Source: a virus. Taken from it: a DNA stretch of 24,795 nt. The stretch lies in IMG/VR virus record IMGVR_UViG_3300025828_000180, positions 1 to 24,795 of that record. One strand, 5' to 3'. Both the position numbers and the translations under genes were made by a program. Below are positions 1 to 8,201 of the stretch, piece by piece. Position 1 is the stretch's first letter. Every line of letters begins with the position of its first letter. The notes beneath the pieces were generated by a model that made no database searches, had not been told where the DNA came from, and worked only from the letters and a program-made list of their open reading frames with translations.

Positions 1-56
1 GCCAGCTTATCTAGCTTGGTTTCGATCCTGTTAAGTCGTACCGCTTGATCGTCCAT
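1..56 (-). CDS. Start of a small coiled-coil protein, cut by the window edge
   Basis: Only the first 18 codons are inside the window. They read MDDQAVRLNRIETKLDKL and continue leftward off the edge. The ATG at 56-54 lies one base after the TGA stop of the upstream gene (TGA-T-ATG), so translation is probably coupled. The spacing of leucine and isoleucine (L8, I11, L15, L18) suits a short amphipathic or coiled-coil helix. Small proteins that open this way downstream of tail-fibre genes are often XhlA-like lysis accessories or holin-region proteins. That is only a guess from position and style, because no membrane segment is visible in this fragment. Confidence 0.55.
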   Translation of the reverse strand, partial: MDDQAVRLNRIETKLDKL

Positions 57-57
57 A

Positions 58-375
58 TCATCGAATCGGAGTAGTAGTGCCATGGCCCCGGCCAATCAGT
101 CCCAAGCGTACCTTGCAGGTGCCTGAACCAAAGTCGCCTGTCTTGACGCCAATCTTATACTGAACTGCCTCTGGCTCATAGCCATACGTCTCAGTATCAG
201 CAGTAAACGAGTCAACGTCTGTGAATGTAGTGCCATCCACGCCTGTTTGTCGCTGCACTGTGACTTCCGTGCCGCCAGCAATACCAGTGACAGAGACGTT
301 AAAGTATCCCTGTATGGTAATCTCATCGCTGAATGTGTTCTGAGCTGTAATGTTCTTTGTTACTTCGCCTGACAT
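58..375 (-). CDS. Small beta-rich virion-associated protein, 105 aa, function unknown
   Basis: A 105-residue protein with no cysteine-based active site, no signal peptide and no membrane helix. It alternates hydrophobic and polar residues with many Thr, Val and Gly, as in a compact beta-sandwich. Phrases such as TVQRQTGVDGTTFTDVDSFT and a terminal stretch ending in GHGTTTPIR are typical of small proteins next to podophage fibre genes. The ATG at 375 has a clear AGGAGA ribosome-binding site eight bases upstream, placed inside the end of the 53-aa gene before it. It probably decorates the virion or assists a fibre, but this is inferred from position and beta-rich composition only. Confidence 0.75.
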   Translation of the reverse strand: MSGEVTKNITAQNTFSDEITIQGYFNVSVTGIAGGTEVTVQRQTGVDGTTFTDVDSFTADTETYGYEPEAVQYKIGVKTGDFGSGTCKVRLGLIGRGHGTTTPIR

Positions 376-378
376 GGT

Positions 379-540
379 TTAGTCTCCTGCTGGCTCATAT
401 GAAGCTAGTGCTATTGCATCCGCTTCAGTGTTGTGTTCTTGATTGCAAAACACAGTTTTTACTTCTACAACTGTACCCTGCTCATCTGTCTCAATCACAA
501 TCCAATGATTGCCACTTTGTAATTCAGCTTGATATGCCAT
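379..540 (-). CDS. Small conserved-looking protein, 53 aa, function unknown
   Basis: A short gene filling the gap between the 166-aa and 105-aa genes. It begins MAYQAELQSGNHWIVIETD and ends in EPAGD, with TAA at 381-379. Its stop lies three bases before the next ATG, and its last codons contain the ribosome-binding site of the next gene, so the two fit together exactly. An AGGTG motif lies five bases upstream of its own ATG. The sequence is acidic, with two cysteine-free beta-like strands in the first half (WIVIET, TVVEVKTV). Tight packing, same strand and a proper ribosome-binding site make it a likely real gene. No function is recognisable. Confidence 0.7.
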   Translation of the reverse strand: MAYQAELQSGNHWIVIETDEQGTVVEVKTVFCNQEHNTEADAIALASYEPAGD

Positions 541-548
541 GATTGCAC

Positions 549-1049
549 CTATAAGAATGTAAGATGAAAAGCGTGAGAAGCTCCTGATCTGTTCTCAACC
601 TTCACCACGCCAGACTGAACGGCAACTGTGACCTTATTATCTGCCCCAGTAGTGCCATCGACATCAGAAGTTGTTACATTTAAATTCGAGCCTGTGCCAG
701 TGGTAACTTTAGCGATTGCCAAAGAGCTACCGACATCAAAATGAATCATTCCAACAAAACTACTGCCGCCGGGGAATGCGCTCAAGGGGCCTAGGTTAAT
801 TAGCAAAAAGCCACCATTCATCGGTGGTGTAAATGATCCAACTGCATCGTCAGCGATGGTAGCCGTATTTGCACTCATCTTGTGGCCGTTGATCACAATG
901 TCATTTTTAAGATAAATATCTTTGAATGAATTTGTGCTAGTCCCCAAGTCGGAAGTGTTGTCAGTAGAAACTGTTACATCACCTTCAATATCGACATCAT
1001 TGAATGTTGGGTTTCGCCCGAAGATGCCGCCTAAATGTTTAATAGTCAT
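549..1049 (-). CDS. Short tail-fibre-type protein carrying a duplicated C-terminal module, 166 aa
   Basis: Residues 1-60 contain repeats of the type seen in fibre shafts (DLGTSTNSFKDIYL, then DIVINGHKM), which commonly form short beta-structured linkers. Residues about 63-166 form a module matching the last 103 residues of the 764-aa fibre: ADDAV..SF versus DDAA.SF, then MIHFDV versus MIFFNV, DGTTGAD versus SGTTGTD, and ENRSG in both. It probably forms a small head or tip domain, or an accessory that assembles with the fibres. The ATG at 1049 has GAGG five bases upstream. It has no enzymatic motif. The gene follows the tailspike with a 21-base gap. Confidence 0.8.
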   Translation of the reverse strand: MTIKHLGGIFGRNPTFNDVDIEGDVTVSTDNTSDLGTSTNSFKDIYLKNDIVINGHKMSANTATIADDAVGSFTPPMNGGFLLINLGPLSAFPGGSSFVGMIHFDVGSSLAIAKVTTGTGSNLNVTTSDVDGTTGADNKVTVAVQSGVVKVENRSGASHAFHLTFL

Positions 1050-1070
1050 ATCAACCTCAAATTGATTTCT

Positions 1071-3173
1071 TTATGCGCCGCCAGAGTTGTCAGCAGACAT
1101 ATCCACAAACCCAAGCAATCGCCAAATTGTACCATCCTCACAGATCCATCGAGTCGTATCGCCGTCTGCTGTTACGATGTCAGTAGTGCCACCTTTCAAA
1201 TTTGTGCCAGTTACATCAAAAGTAATTGCGCCTTTTGATATCACTGTAATTTCTTTGCCCGGTTCCCCGCCAGTAAAGTCAGTGATCGTAAGCGTACCCG
1301 TATCTGTGATACAGAATGTTCTGCCCGATACTGTTGGGTTGGTATCGCTTGCCGCCCAGGGACGCACAGACGCTCCTGCCGAAGATTGCAATCTTGCGGC
1401 ATCAAACTCATCAGGATCAAATGCCAAGCCTTCTGTGCCAATGTAGCCACTAACAACGCATGACGATGTAGCATAGATGAGCGCGTCATTGTTTGTGTAT
1501 GAGCCATCAACAGAAACCGATCCACCAAGCGTAATACTTTTAGCGGTCGATCCGAGTAGCTTGATAATGCTGTAAGGTCCGCCGCTTGCGTTATCACTTA
1601 GTACGTTCGCAAATGATCCATCAACATTTACGGTATCGACCGATCCCTCAAATCTAAATAAGTCACGTCGAACATCAGCTATAGATCCAGAGAAGTTAAT
1701 GTTTTTTGAGGCATAAGATGAGTTGGTGATCATAAACTCTTTGGCCGTTGTATCGTTGTTTTTACCTAGATAGGTTCCACGAATAGATACATCGGTATAC
1801 CCACCTCTCGCATCACCAAACGATATGTTGCTGTTGGCATCAAATACAGTATCGCTAATCCCTGTATGCAGATTGTCAAAGCTGGATCGCTTGATTGGGC
1901 CAAACATGATCATGCACGTCGTATCTATGATGTTCCCATCACAAAGGACGCCAGTGAAGTTTTCTTTCTGTGTGCCTACGTTACGAACAACAGTAGACGT
2001 TGATCCCATGCCATGAAATCGTGAGTTTCGGATGATGTAATTTCTAAGACCCGTTGTTGTCTTTTGATCGTCAAACTCGCCTTCTTGATATGCCGACTCT
2101 CTTTCTAGCTCAAGGCCAACTTTTACTTGGAAATGTTCACACGTATCAATGTATATGCCTCGACCAAAAATCTTGGTGGCGACTGTGGCGAACTGAAAGT
2201 TGCAGTTGTTGAATTCAGCATCAACATCTTCAAAGTTGTATTTTGCGGTCGGACTAAGAGCTAACGTATGAGTGCCGCTGCCTGTAGTTGTAATGTCAAT
2301 CGCTGTGCCAGCATTGGCGTTGTCGAGTGTTGTTGCTAACTTGCACGTAGTAGAACTGACTCTAATGACAAAGTAGTCAGTCCCAGCGACCAATGGAGAG
2401 GGCAGTGTCGTTGTTGAAGATACGCGAACAATTTTGCCCGTCTGAGTAAAGAAGTCTGAGGAATGTGTCAGCACATCGGTAGACGTATCAACGGTAAAGG
2501 TACTCGTGATATTGGTCAGCTCAGACGAGTAAGGCACACGCGGCTTAGGATGAAGCTCAACCAAAGTGCCAGTACGATCATCTGTTGCATAGCCTTCAAA
2601 TGATAAGTTTTCAAATGCTGGTGATTCAGAAGTACAGTCCATTAAAACTGTGTCTGTTGCCGAATCTAAAATGGCAATTGCTACTGGCTTGGCTCTTCGG
2701 ACGCCTTGCGGACCTCGCCACTTAATGCCATTCCTATCGAGCGTGATTGTTTGCCCAACAACATATCTGCTAGTTCCACTTGAGTTAGCAGGAAAATCCA
2801 AAACAATGCTTTGGCTATTGAAGTATCGGAAAGACATATAAGCATCTGCATTGGTTATGGCGGTATAGTCATCTGTTACGCCGTCACCCTTAGCGCCAAA
2901 TTGCTTGACGTTTACTATGCCATCAGAAAACAATCCTTTTGCTTGTCCGGTACTTCCTGTTAAATCTATATATGATCCGCCATCGGCTGTGCCTGTAGAC
3001 GCGGCAACGATATCGTATTCATTAGCGCCACCATCCCCAGCGCTATAATACCCAAGCGTTTTTACTTTGTTGCCGACAAACAACCTTGTGGCCGACACCA
3101 TTTCAGAAACAGAATTAAACGTATAAATAACGTCTTCACTTATCATTCTGTTTGGTACTTTCGTTAATGCCAT
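1071..3173 (-). CDS. Tailspike with pectate-lyase-type beta-helix, 700 aa
   Basis: Probable receptor-binding or polysaccharide-degrading tailspike. Residues about 1-85 form a small virion-attachment region (VSATRLFVGNKVKTLGYYSA, then GDGGANEYDIVA), a form frequent at the start of podophage spikes. Residues 87-104 hold the Pectate_lyase_3 signature VNVKQFGAKGDGVTDDYTAI, followed by some 450 residues of repeating beta-strand-rich sequence consistent with a right-handed parallel beta-helix. The C-terminal 80 residues (from CITDTGTLTITDF) end in GTIWRLLGFV, a frequent ending of trimeric spikes. No catalytic pair can be assigned by eye. The ATG at 3173 follows the peptidase stop as TGATATG with AGAGG upstream, so it is translationally coupled. 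Confidence 0.85.
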   Translation of the reverse strand: MALTKVPNRMISEDVIYTFNSVSEMVSATRLFVGNKVKTLGYYSAGDGGANEYDIVAASTGTADGGSYIDLTGSTGQAKGLFSDGIVNVKQFGAKGDGVTDDYTAITNADAYMSFRYFNSQSIVLDFPANSSGTSRYVVGQTITLDRNGIKWRGPQGVRRAKPVAIAILDSATDTVLMDCTSESPAFENLSFEGYATDDRTGTLVELHPKPRVPYSSELTNITSTFTVDTSTDVLTHSSDFFTQTGKIVRVSSTTTLPSPLVAGTDYFVIRVSSTTCKLATTLDNANAGTAIDITTTGSGTHTLALSPTAKYNFEDVDAEFNNCNFQFATVATKIFGRGIYIDTCEHFQVKVGLELERESAYQEGEFDDQKTTTGLRNYIIRNSRFHGMGSTSTVVRNVGTQKENFTGVLCDGNIIDTTCMIMFGPIKRSSFDNLHTGISDTVFDANSNISFGDARGGYTDVSIRGTYLGKNNDTTAKEFMITNSSYASKNINFSGSIADVRRDLFRFEGSVDTVNVDGSFANVLSDNASGGPYSIIKLLGSTAKSITLGGSVSVDGSYTNNDALIYATSSCVVSGYIGTEGLAFDPDEFDAARLQSSAGASVRPWAASDTNPTVSGRTFCITDTGTLTITDFTGGEPGKEITVISKGAITFDVTGTNLKGGTTDIVTADGDTTRWICEDGTIWRLLGFVDMSADNSGGA

Positions 3174-3174
3174 A

Positions 3175-3567
3175 TCAGCCTCTCAGTTTTGCCATTACCA
3201 TCTTAATGGCGACAGTAGTGGGGATGAATTTCCAATTGTGAAACTGGTGTCCTAGCTCTTCCATCTGAACTTTGCTCACCCAGTCCTGGGTCCAGTTATC
3301 AATGTACATATCGCCAAAGCGTAGCACTGCATGGCCCCCGCCGTTCTTGGTTGTCACATAGCACAGCTTGGCCTCGAATATAAACAGCAGCATCCAGAAT
3401 CTAAGCCATGACTTCTTGCAGATAACATAGAACAGCACAGACAGCGCATAGTCCTCGCAGTCGCCCTGATACTGGCCCAGCTCATCCAACCTCAACACGC
3501 GCCATGAGTCACGACCAAAGGCATCGTACTTGTAGCTGTATAGATTGTTGAAGTTAGTCAGGGTCAT
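3175..3567 (-). CDS. Transglutaminase-like (papain-fold) cysteine peptidase, 130 aa
   Basis: Small cysteine peptidase of the bacterial transglutaminase-like type often encoded near podophage fibres. Candidate catalytic residues are Cys37 in GDCEDYA, His79 in GGGHAVL, and Asp90 or Asn91 in YIDNW, which are in the order expected for a Cys-His-Asp triad. Residues about 41-70 are unusually hydrophobic (LSVLFYVI, then FWMLLFIF). This could be the buried core helix of a minimal fold or a membrane-associated segment. A GAGG ribosome-binding site precedes ATG 3567. The gene lies between the two beta-helix receptor-binding genes. Its job could be processing of fibres, local envelope degradation, or a lysis role. 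The fold call is fairly firm and the role is not. Confidence 0.75.
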   Translation of the reverse strand: MTLTNFNNLYSYKYDAFGRDSWRVLRLDELGQYQGDCEDYALSVLFYVICKKSWLRFWMLLFIFEAKLCYVTTKNGGGHAVLRFGDMYIDNWTQDWVSKVQMEELGHQFHNWKFIPTTVAIKMVMAKLRG

Positions 3568-3576
3568 AGCTAAACC

Positions 3577-5871
3577 TCACTGCATATGACCAGCTAAGAT
3601 TGTCGGATAAACAAATATAGTGCCGCCGGATCTATTTTCTATATAGATATTCCCATCAGTCACAGCCGCCAAATTGATTTTTGTATCTGTGCCAGTCGTA
3701 CCCGATAAAGCAGACGTTCCAACAGTAGCATTAGCGCCATGAATTAATTCGCACTCAGCGCCGCCAGAATTTACATTAAAAAATATCATTGCCGAATAAG
3801 CTACATTGTTATTTGAGTTAACAACCAATATGCCTTGTTCTTGCGATGGAGCAAATGAAATAGCCGCATCATCAGATATGGCTGCCCTAGTCTCATAATT
3901 AAAGATTCTATCGTTAAATTGTCTGACTGCTGGACGATCATTTTGTACGTCTGCTCTAATAATCTCATCAATGTCATTAGATTGATCATCAGCATTAAAG
4001 ACATAGACCCGTGTATTGCTCGGATCAACGGAGCTAGAAAGATTTAGCCATGACACATCACCAGTTACACCAGAAAAATCGCAATCACTTTCTATTGTCG
4101 CGGCATTAATCCAAACCCTAGACTCACCACTAATTCTAAAAATATCAAATGTGCTTTGTGTTGAATCAGCAGTGACACTATTCATATAAAAGTTATTAAT
4201 AACAAAAGCAGAACCAGAGCCGCCAAGAGCAACACTTGCCGGAGCTGACGCCTGATATGTTAGCTCTTCAAGATAAAAATGATTGACTGTAATTCTGTTA
4301 TCACTACTTAATATGATTGGTGTTGAACTTGAAGGATTCGCAAATTCAAAATTAATCGTATCTATAACGCCATGAACACCGCCCTGATACTCAAACAATC
4401 CAAGGCAGTCATTAGCAACCAAGCCAGATCCACGATCCCAGTTATTATTGATATATAACTGCTCTATCGTTTGACCAGAATTTGCGGCGTTATCTATCTG
4501 AAAGGCCCAGCCGGTAAAGTTTCTAATGTTTACGTTGACAAAAACATTGTTAAAAATGTTTGCAGTGCTGGTGCTGTTTTCACCGATTCCACCAAAACAC
4601 TGATGAAGATATATATTCTCAAAAGTTGACCAAGCAGTATTCCCATCAAAATCATCAAACGCTATACAAAAAGCATTAGTATCTGTTGACGGAGGTAGAG
4701 AGCTATATTTTAACTGTAGCTCTTTAACCGTTATAAAAAGACCAGAGACATCAAGTATTGGCTTGCCTGTTGTTGAATAATCAAATTCAATAATTGACGA
4801 GTTGAGCGAATTGCCAATAATACCTTTGTTATCACCTATTGAAATTGAATCAGTAATTTTATAAGTGCCTGATGGCACATAAACATTTCCAGTTGTTATT
4901 GAGTCAATAGCCGCCTGAATAGCCGCAGTATCATCAGTCGTGCCATCACCAACAGCACCAAAGTCCTTGACGCTAACGCTTTCTCTTAGCTTGGCCTGTA
5001 CTGTGCTATTAACTGCGCCAGTACCAGCGGGTGTATATACGATATTTTGTGATTGCGCTGTTTCTTGAAGTGCGCCCTCAACATTGTTCGATGTGTAGTA
5101 ACCGCCTGAGTCAGTAATTGATACATTATTAGCACTAGCTGTGCCGATATCTGTTATGCGATAGTTCAGCACCTCGATGCTGGCATTGTCTGGCGGTGCC
5201 TCGGTAAAGGTTAGCGTAGTGCTGCTAATGCTGTAGGTATCACGCTCCTGGTAAACGCCATCAATGTAGATAGATACGCCAACACCCGCAGCGCCAGGAT
5301 TAGACGCCAAGGTAAACGCCGTTGTAGAGCCATCGCCTGTCAATGCCTGCTGAGTAATGGATGTGGTTAAGCTGCTTGATGTAAACGGCTCGACGATGAC
5401 ATTGCCGGTAGCATCAAAGCCCAGCAGCGTATTAGCTCGATCTACGACGTTAGGCACCACATTGTTGATACCAGAGGTAACATCGCCATCGGGCAGCTTG
5501 ATCGCATCCTCATCACGATTCTGCTGGGTCAGCATGGTCAGCTTATCAAGTGCATCTTCATGCGCTGCAGCTGGGAATGGATCGTTCTCTGTGTAATCAG
5601 TCTCTTGTGTATAAGGCAGTACGCGACGAATGATGACAGTGTTGCCGCTAGGTGGAGCTGTGACAAATGTGACATTTCCGCCAGAATCGCTACCTGCGCC
5701 CGATACAGTGTAATCAGTAGTCAGAGTTTGCGTGGTAGATACGCCAGTTGTATCGTTCTTGAGCGAGACGACAAGATCGCTGTCCGCGAATATCTTGAAC
5801 GTATACGAAAACCCGGTCGTTGCACCGTTGCCGGAGTAGCTAACAGAGCTAGTGCTGCTGGATACTGTCAT
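3577..5871 (-). CDS. T7-type tail fibre with beta-helix receptor-binding region, 764 aa
   Basis: Main tail fibre or spike. Residues about 1-130 match the N-terminal virion-anchoring domain of T7 gp17-like fibres: SYSGNGATTGFSYTFKIF, then LTTDYTVSG, IIRRVLPYTQ and DALDKLTMLTQQNRDE. Residues about 175-240 form a second beta module (ALTGDGSTTAFTL, then YIDGVYQERDTYS). A pectate-lyase-3 start lies at 299-325 (VSVKDFGAVGDGTTDDTAAI), followed by an Asn/Ser-rich beta-helix to about 655. The last 103 residues are the module shared with the 166-aa protein. DNA for residues after about 300 is visibly AT-richer than the anchor half, which suggests an exchanged receptor-binding part. GAGGA precedes ATG 5871. 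Confidence 0.88.
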   Translation of the reverse strand: MTVSSSTSSVSYSGNGATTGFSYTFKIFADSDLVVSLKNDTTGVSTTQTLTTDYTVSGAGSDSGGNVTFVTAPPSGNTVIIRRVLPYTQETDYTENDPFPAAAHEDALDKLTMLTQQNRDEDAIKLPDGDVTSGINNVVPNVVDRANTLLGFDATGNVIVEPFTSSSLTTSITQQALTGDGSTTAFTLASNPGAAGVGVSIYIDGVYQERDTYSISSTTLTFTEAPPDNASIEVLNYRITDIGTASANNVSITDSGGYYTSNNVEGALQETAQSQNIVYTPAGTGAVNSTVQAKLRESVSVKDFGAVGDGTTDDTAAIQAAIDSITTGNVYVPSGTYKITDSISIGDNKGIIGNSLNSSIIEFDYSTTGKPILDVSGLFITVKELQLKYSSLPPSTDTNAFCIAFDDFDGNTAWSTFENIYLHQCFGGIGENSTSTANIFNNVFVNVNIRNFTGWAFQIDNAANSGQTIEQLYINNNWDRGSGLVANDCLGLFEYQGGVHGVIDTINFEFANPSSSTPIILSSDNRITVNHFYLEELTYQASAPASVALGGSGSAFVINNFYMNSVTADSTQSTFDIFRISGESRVWINAATIESDCDFSGVTGDVSWLNLSSSVDPSNTRVYVFNADDQSNDIDEIIRADVQNDRPAVRQFNDRIFNYETRAAISDDAAISFAPSQEQGILVVNSNNNVAYSAMIFFNVNSGGAECELIHGANATVGTSALSGTTGTDTKINLAAVTDGNIYIENRSGGTIFVYPTILAGHMQ

Positions 5872-5873
5872 GT

Positions 5874-8201
5874 TTAGTCCTCAATAATTCCCTCAAACTC
5901 AGGAGCACGTCTGGGCGCTAGTTCACCTGGGCGCCACCAGTAATCCCGATTGTACTCTGTATATTCCTTTCGCATAAGGCGTCGATACTTCTTTTCCGCC
6001 TCCGGATCTGCCATCATTTCCAGTTGGTCAAACAAACCCTGCTTAAGCAAATGCACCTGCCAGGTACTAGGCGTATATCTTTCTGCTATCTGAGAAGCCT
6101 CTTTAAGGATGTGCGTTTCTTCGCCTTGCACTAACTCCCTAAAATTACCAAGAGTAAACTTAGCCGTGGTATCAAGTAGCTCACCTGCTGGACCTGTAAG
6201 AGTTTCACTTATCCCCCCGCCAAATCGGTTGACATCAGAGAATACAAAGTCACCCATGATTCCTAGGCCGCCGCCCTGCTGAAGCGCTGCCGCCCAAAAC
6301 TCCGGTGTATTCATTGGTCTTGGGTCTTTGCCCTTAGCGATATCCTTAGCCTGGAGCGCAATAGCACCTAACGCCCATGTAGTTGCGAGCATGGCGCCAA
6401 AGTAGCCTGGCTTGAATCCAGAAGAGCCGAGCATACCAGCTCGATAAAAATGCGTAGTAGCAATCGTTAGCGGGAACGACTTAATCATAAACGCAGATCG
6501 CCATGCCTCGCCGGACACAGTTCCGCGCTGCAAGCCGCCAGTAGTAATGGCTCGCACTCTGGCATCCGGTGTGGGTACTGCGTAATCAACCTCAGACATA
6601 ATCATCTGGTGAAACTTCTTGCCGCCTGGTTGCGTCATATCCGCATATACGCCGCCATTATGCTTAAGCAGTGTTGTACGCCTAAACTGCGCCCAATCAG
6701 CTTCCGTAATGTCGTAAGTCTGCATAGCGCGAATTAGGTTTGGATCTAGCTCGTTAAACTTTTTGCCAAAGTTTCTGCCCAACAAGCCAGCAAACTCGAT
6801 GGTAAATGACTTTCTGCCGCCATCTGTCCAAGGCTTGAGTAGTGATGCGCGCATAACGCCTTCTGCTACTTTTGCAGTCATGCCAGTACCGTAGACATCG
6901 CCGTACCGATTGCTTGCGTGTGTCCTAGTAATCCAAGCCTCCGCGCCTAAACCAATCTGTGCAGCGATTCTTTGGCTTTCAATATCGCCTGGCGCCAGAC
7001 TACGCAGCTGCCCCATGAGAATCTTCATGGCCGGCAATCCGTTCATCTTTGCCGTTAGTGTCTGAAAGCCCACATCAGATATCGACGACAAGAATGCGCT
7101 GCCTAACGTAGATGCGGTGATAACATTGCGGAATCCTTGGAAGAAGTCAGCAGTGCTCGTAATCTCGCCTTGATTTGTTTTGCCCGATACGACGTTAAAC
7201 GTAGCCTCAACCATCTTCTTTTGGCTTGGCGTAAATAGCTTTTGTTTGTCGTAATACGCAAACATAGCCTTGTATGTATCGTTAGGGTTTGGCCCCATGC
7301 GCTCTAGTAGCGCAATATCGTTAGCGCTTGCTTCAAGGTAGTCAGTAAATATTGAGAACAGATCGCCACGCCCAAAGTCTTTTTGGTAATCAATGTATGA
7401 ATCTGCTGTCTTAAAATAGAGAACACGGCGCTCAGATCCACGCCTAGACAGCTTTCTGCCCAGCCTTGGCACTGCTAAATCCTCTAGCTTATTGAGGCCA
7501 TGTGTCGTAATTGACTCATATGAGTAGTTAAGTAAGTCATCAAGCTGTTTATCTGATAAAGGTTCGCCAGCATCATCAAGCATACGAGCACGATCTAACA
7601 CGCCCTCACGCTTCATGTAATTTACCCAAGCTTCTTTGCCAGCATTCTGGACCGCTCTTGCATCATGGTGCTGCGGCATCAGGAACCTATCGTTCTTAGA
7701 AATAGCCGCGCCGTTCCTATTCTTTAGCTGGCGAATAAGCTCTGTAGTCTCTAGCCAGTCTTTGGCAGCCGCATTGATTACCGCGTCGTCAGTAGTCTCG
7801 CCATAAATAGCACGAACAAACTTTTGCAAGTTTTCTTCGTCAGTCAGAAAGCCCAAGCCTTTTGCGCGGAAGCGCTCTAGCATCTTGGCGTTCTTGGATT
7901 GCAGCAGGTTATTATAGTACCTACCCAGAAACTCTACGTTTTTGTAGCCAGCAGCGCCCCGGTTGTCCTTGGTCAACATCGCCATCATGCCGTAAAACGG
8001 GCCGTCAGGATGTTTAGATACGTCTTTTACTGCATCAGATAGGCGCACAGCCTGGAATGCCGCCTCTCTTTTCTCTCTAGAGATGGTGGCTATGTATTCA
8101 TCGAGCACACGATCAGGCTCTACCGATTCGGTAAGTGCTTTCTTTACCTGGTCAGGCAGCTTTGCCGCTACCTTTGGCACACAGACATCAAAACTACTCA
8201 C
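5874..8201 (-). CDS. Large internal virion / DNA-ejection protein, about 775 aa
   Basis: Large mostly helical protein at the position of T7 gp16, just before the fibre gene. I chose the GTG at 8201 because GGAGGTG lies eight bases upstream and the start overlaps the previous stop as GTGAGTAG. An in-frame GTG at 8231 would add ten residues (785 aa) without a comparable ribosome-binding site. Residues about 365-380 and 600-617 (FGAMLATTWALGAIALQA) are hydrophobic enough to enter a membrane. A glycine-rich stretch at about 638-655 (FWAAALQQGGGLGIMGDFVF) resembles one I recall from podophage internal proteins. It has no lytic transglycosylase signature that I can see. The role in forming the ejection channel is inferred from gene order. 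Confidence 0.75.
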   Translation of the reverse strand: MSSFDVCVPKVAAKLPDQVKKALTESVEPDRVLDEYIATISREKREAAFQAVRLSDAVKDVSKHPDGPFYGMMAMLTKDNRGAAGYKNVEFLGRYYNNLLQSKNAKMLERFRAKGLGFLTDEENLQKFVRAIYGETTDDAVINAAAKDWLETTELIRQLKNRNGAAISKNDRFLMPQHHDARAVQNAGKEAWVNYMKREGVLDRARMLDDAGEPLSDKQLDDLLNYSYESITTHGLNKLEDLAVPRLGRKLSRRGSERRVLYFKTADSYIDYQKDFGRGDLFSIFTDYLEASANDIALLERMGPNPNDTYKAMFAYYDKQKLFTPSQKKMVEATFNVVSGKTNQGEITSTADFFQGFRNVITASTLGSAFLSSISDVGFQTLTAKMNGLPAMKILMGQLRSLAPGDIESQRIAAQIGLGAEAWITRTHASNRYGDVYGTGMTAKVAEGVMRASLLKPWTDGGRKSFTIEFAGLLGRNFGKKFNELDPNLIRAMQTYDITEADWAQFRRTTLLKHNGGVYADMTQPGGKKFHQMIMSEVDYAVPTPDARVRAITTGGLQRGTVSGEAWRSAFMIKSFPLTIATTHFYRAGMLGSSGFKPGYFGAMLATTWALGAIALQAKDIAKGKDPRPMNTPEFWAAALQQGGGLGIMGDFVFSDVNRFGGGISETLTGPAGELLDTTAKFTLGNFRELVQGEETHILKEASQIAERYTPSTWQVHLLKQGLFDQLEMMADPEAEKKYRRLMRKEYTEYNRDYWWRPGELAPRRAPEFEGIIED

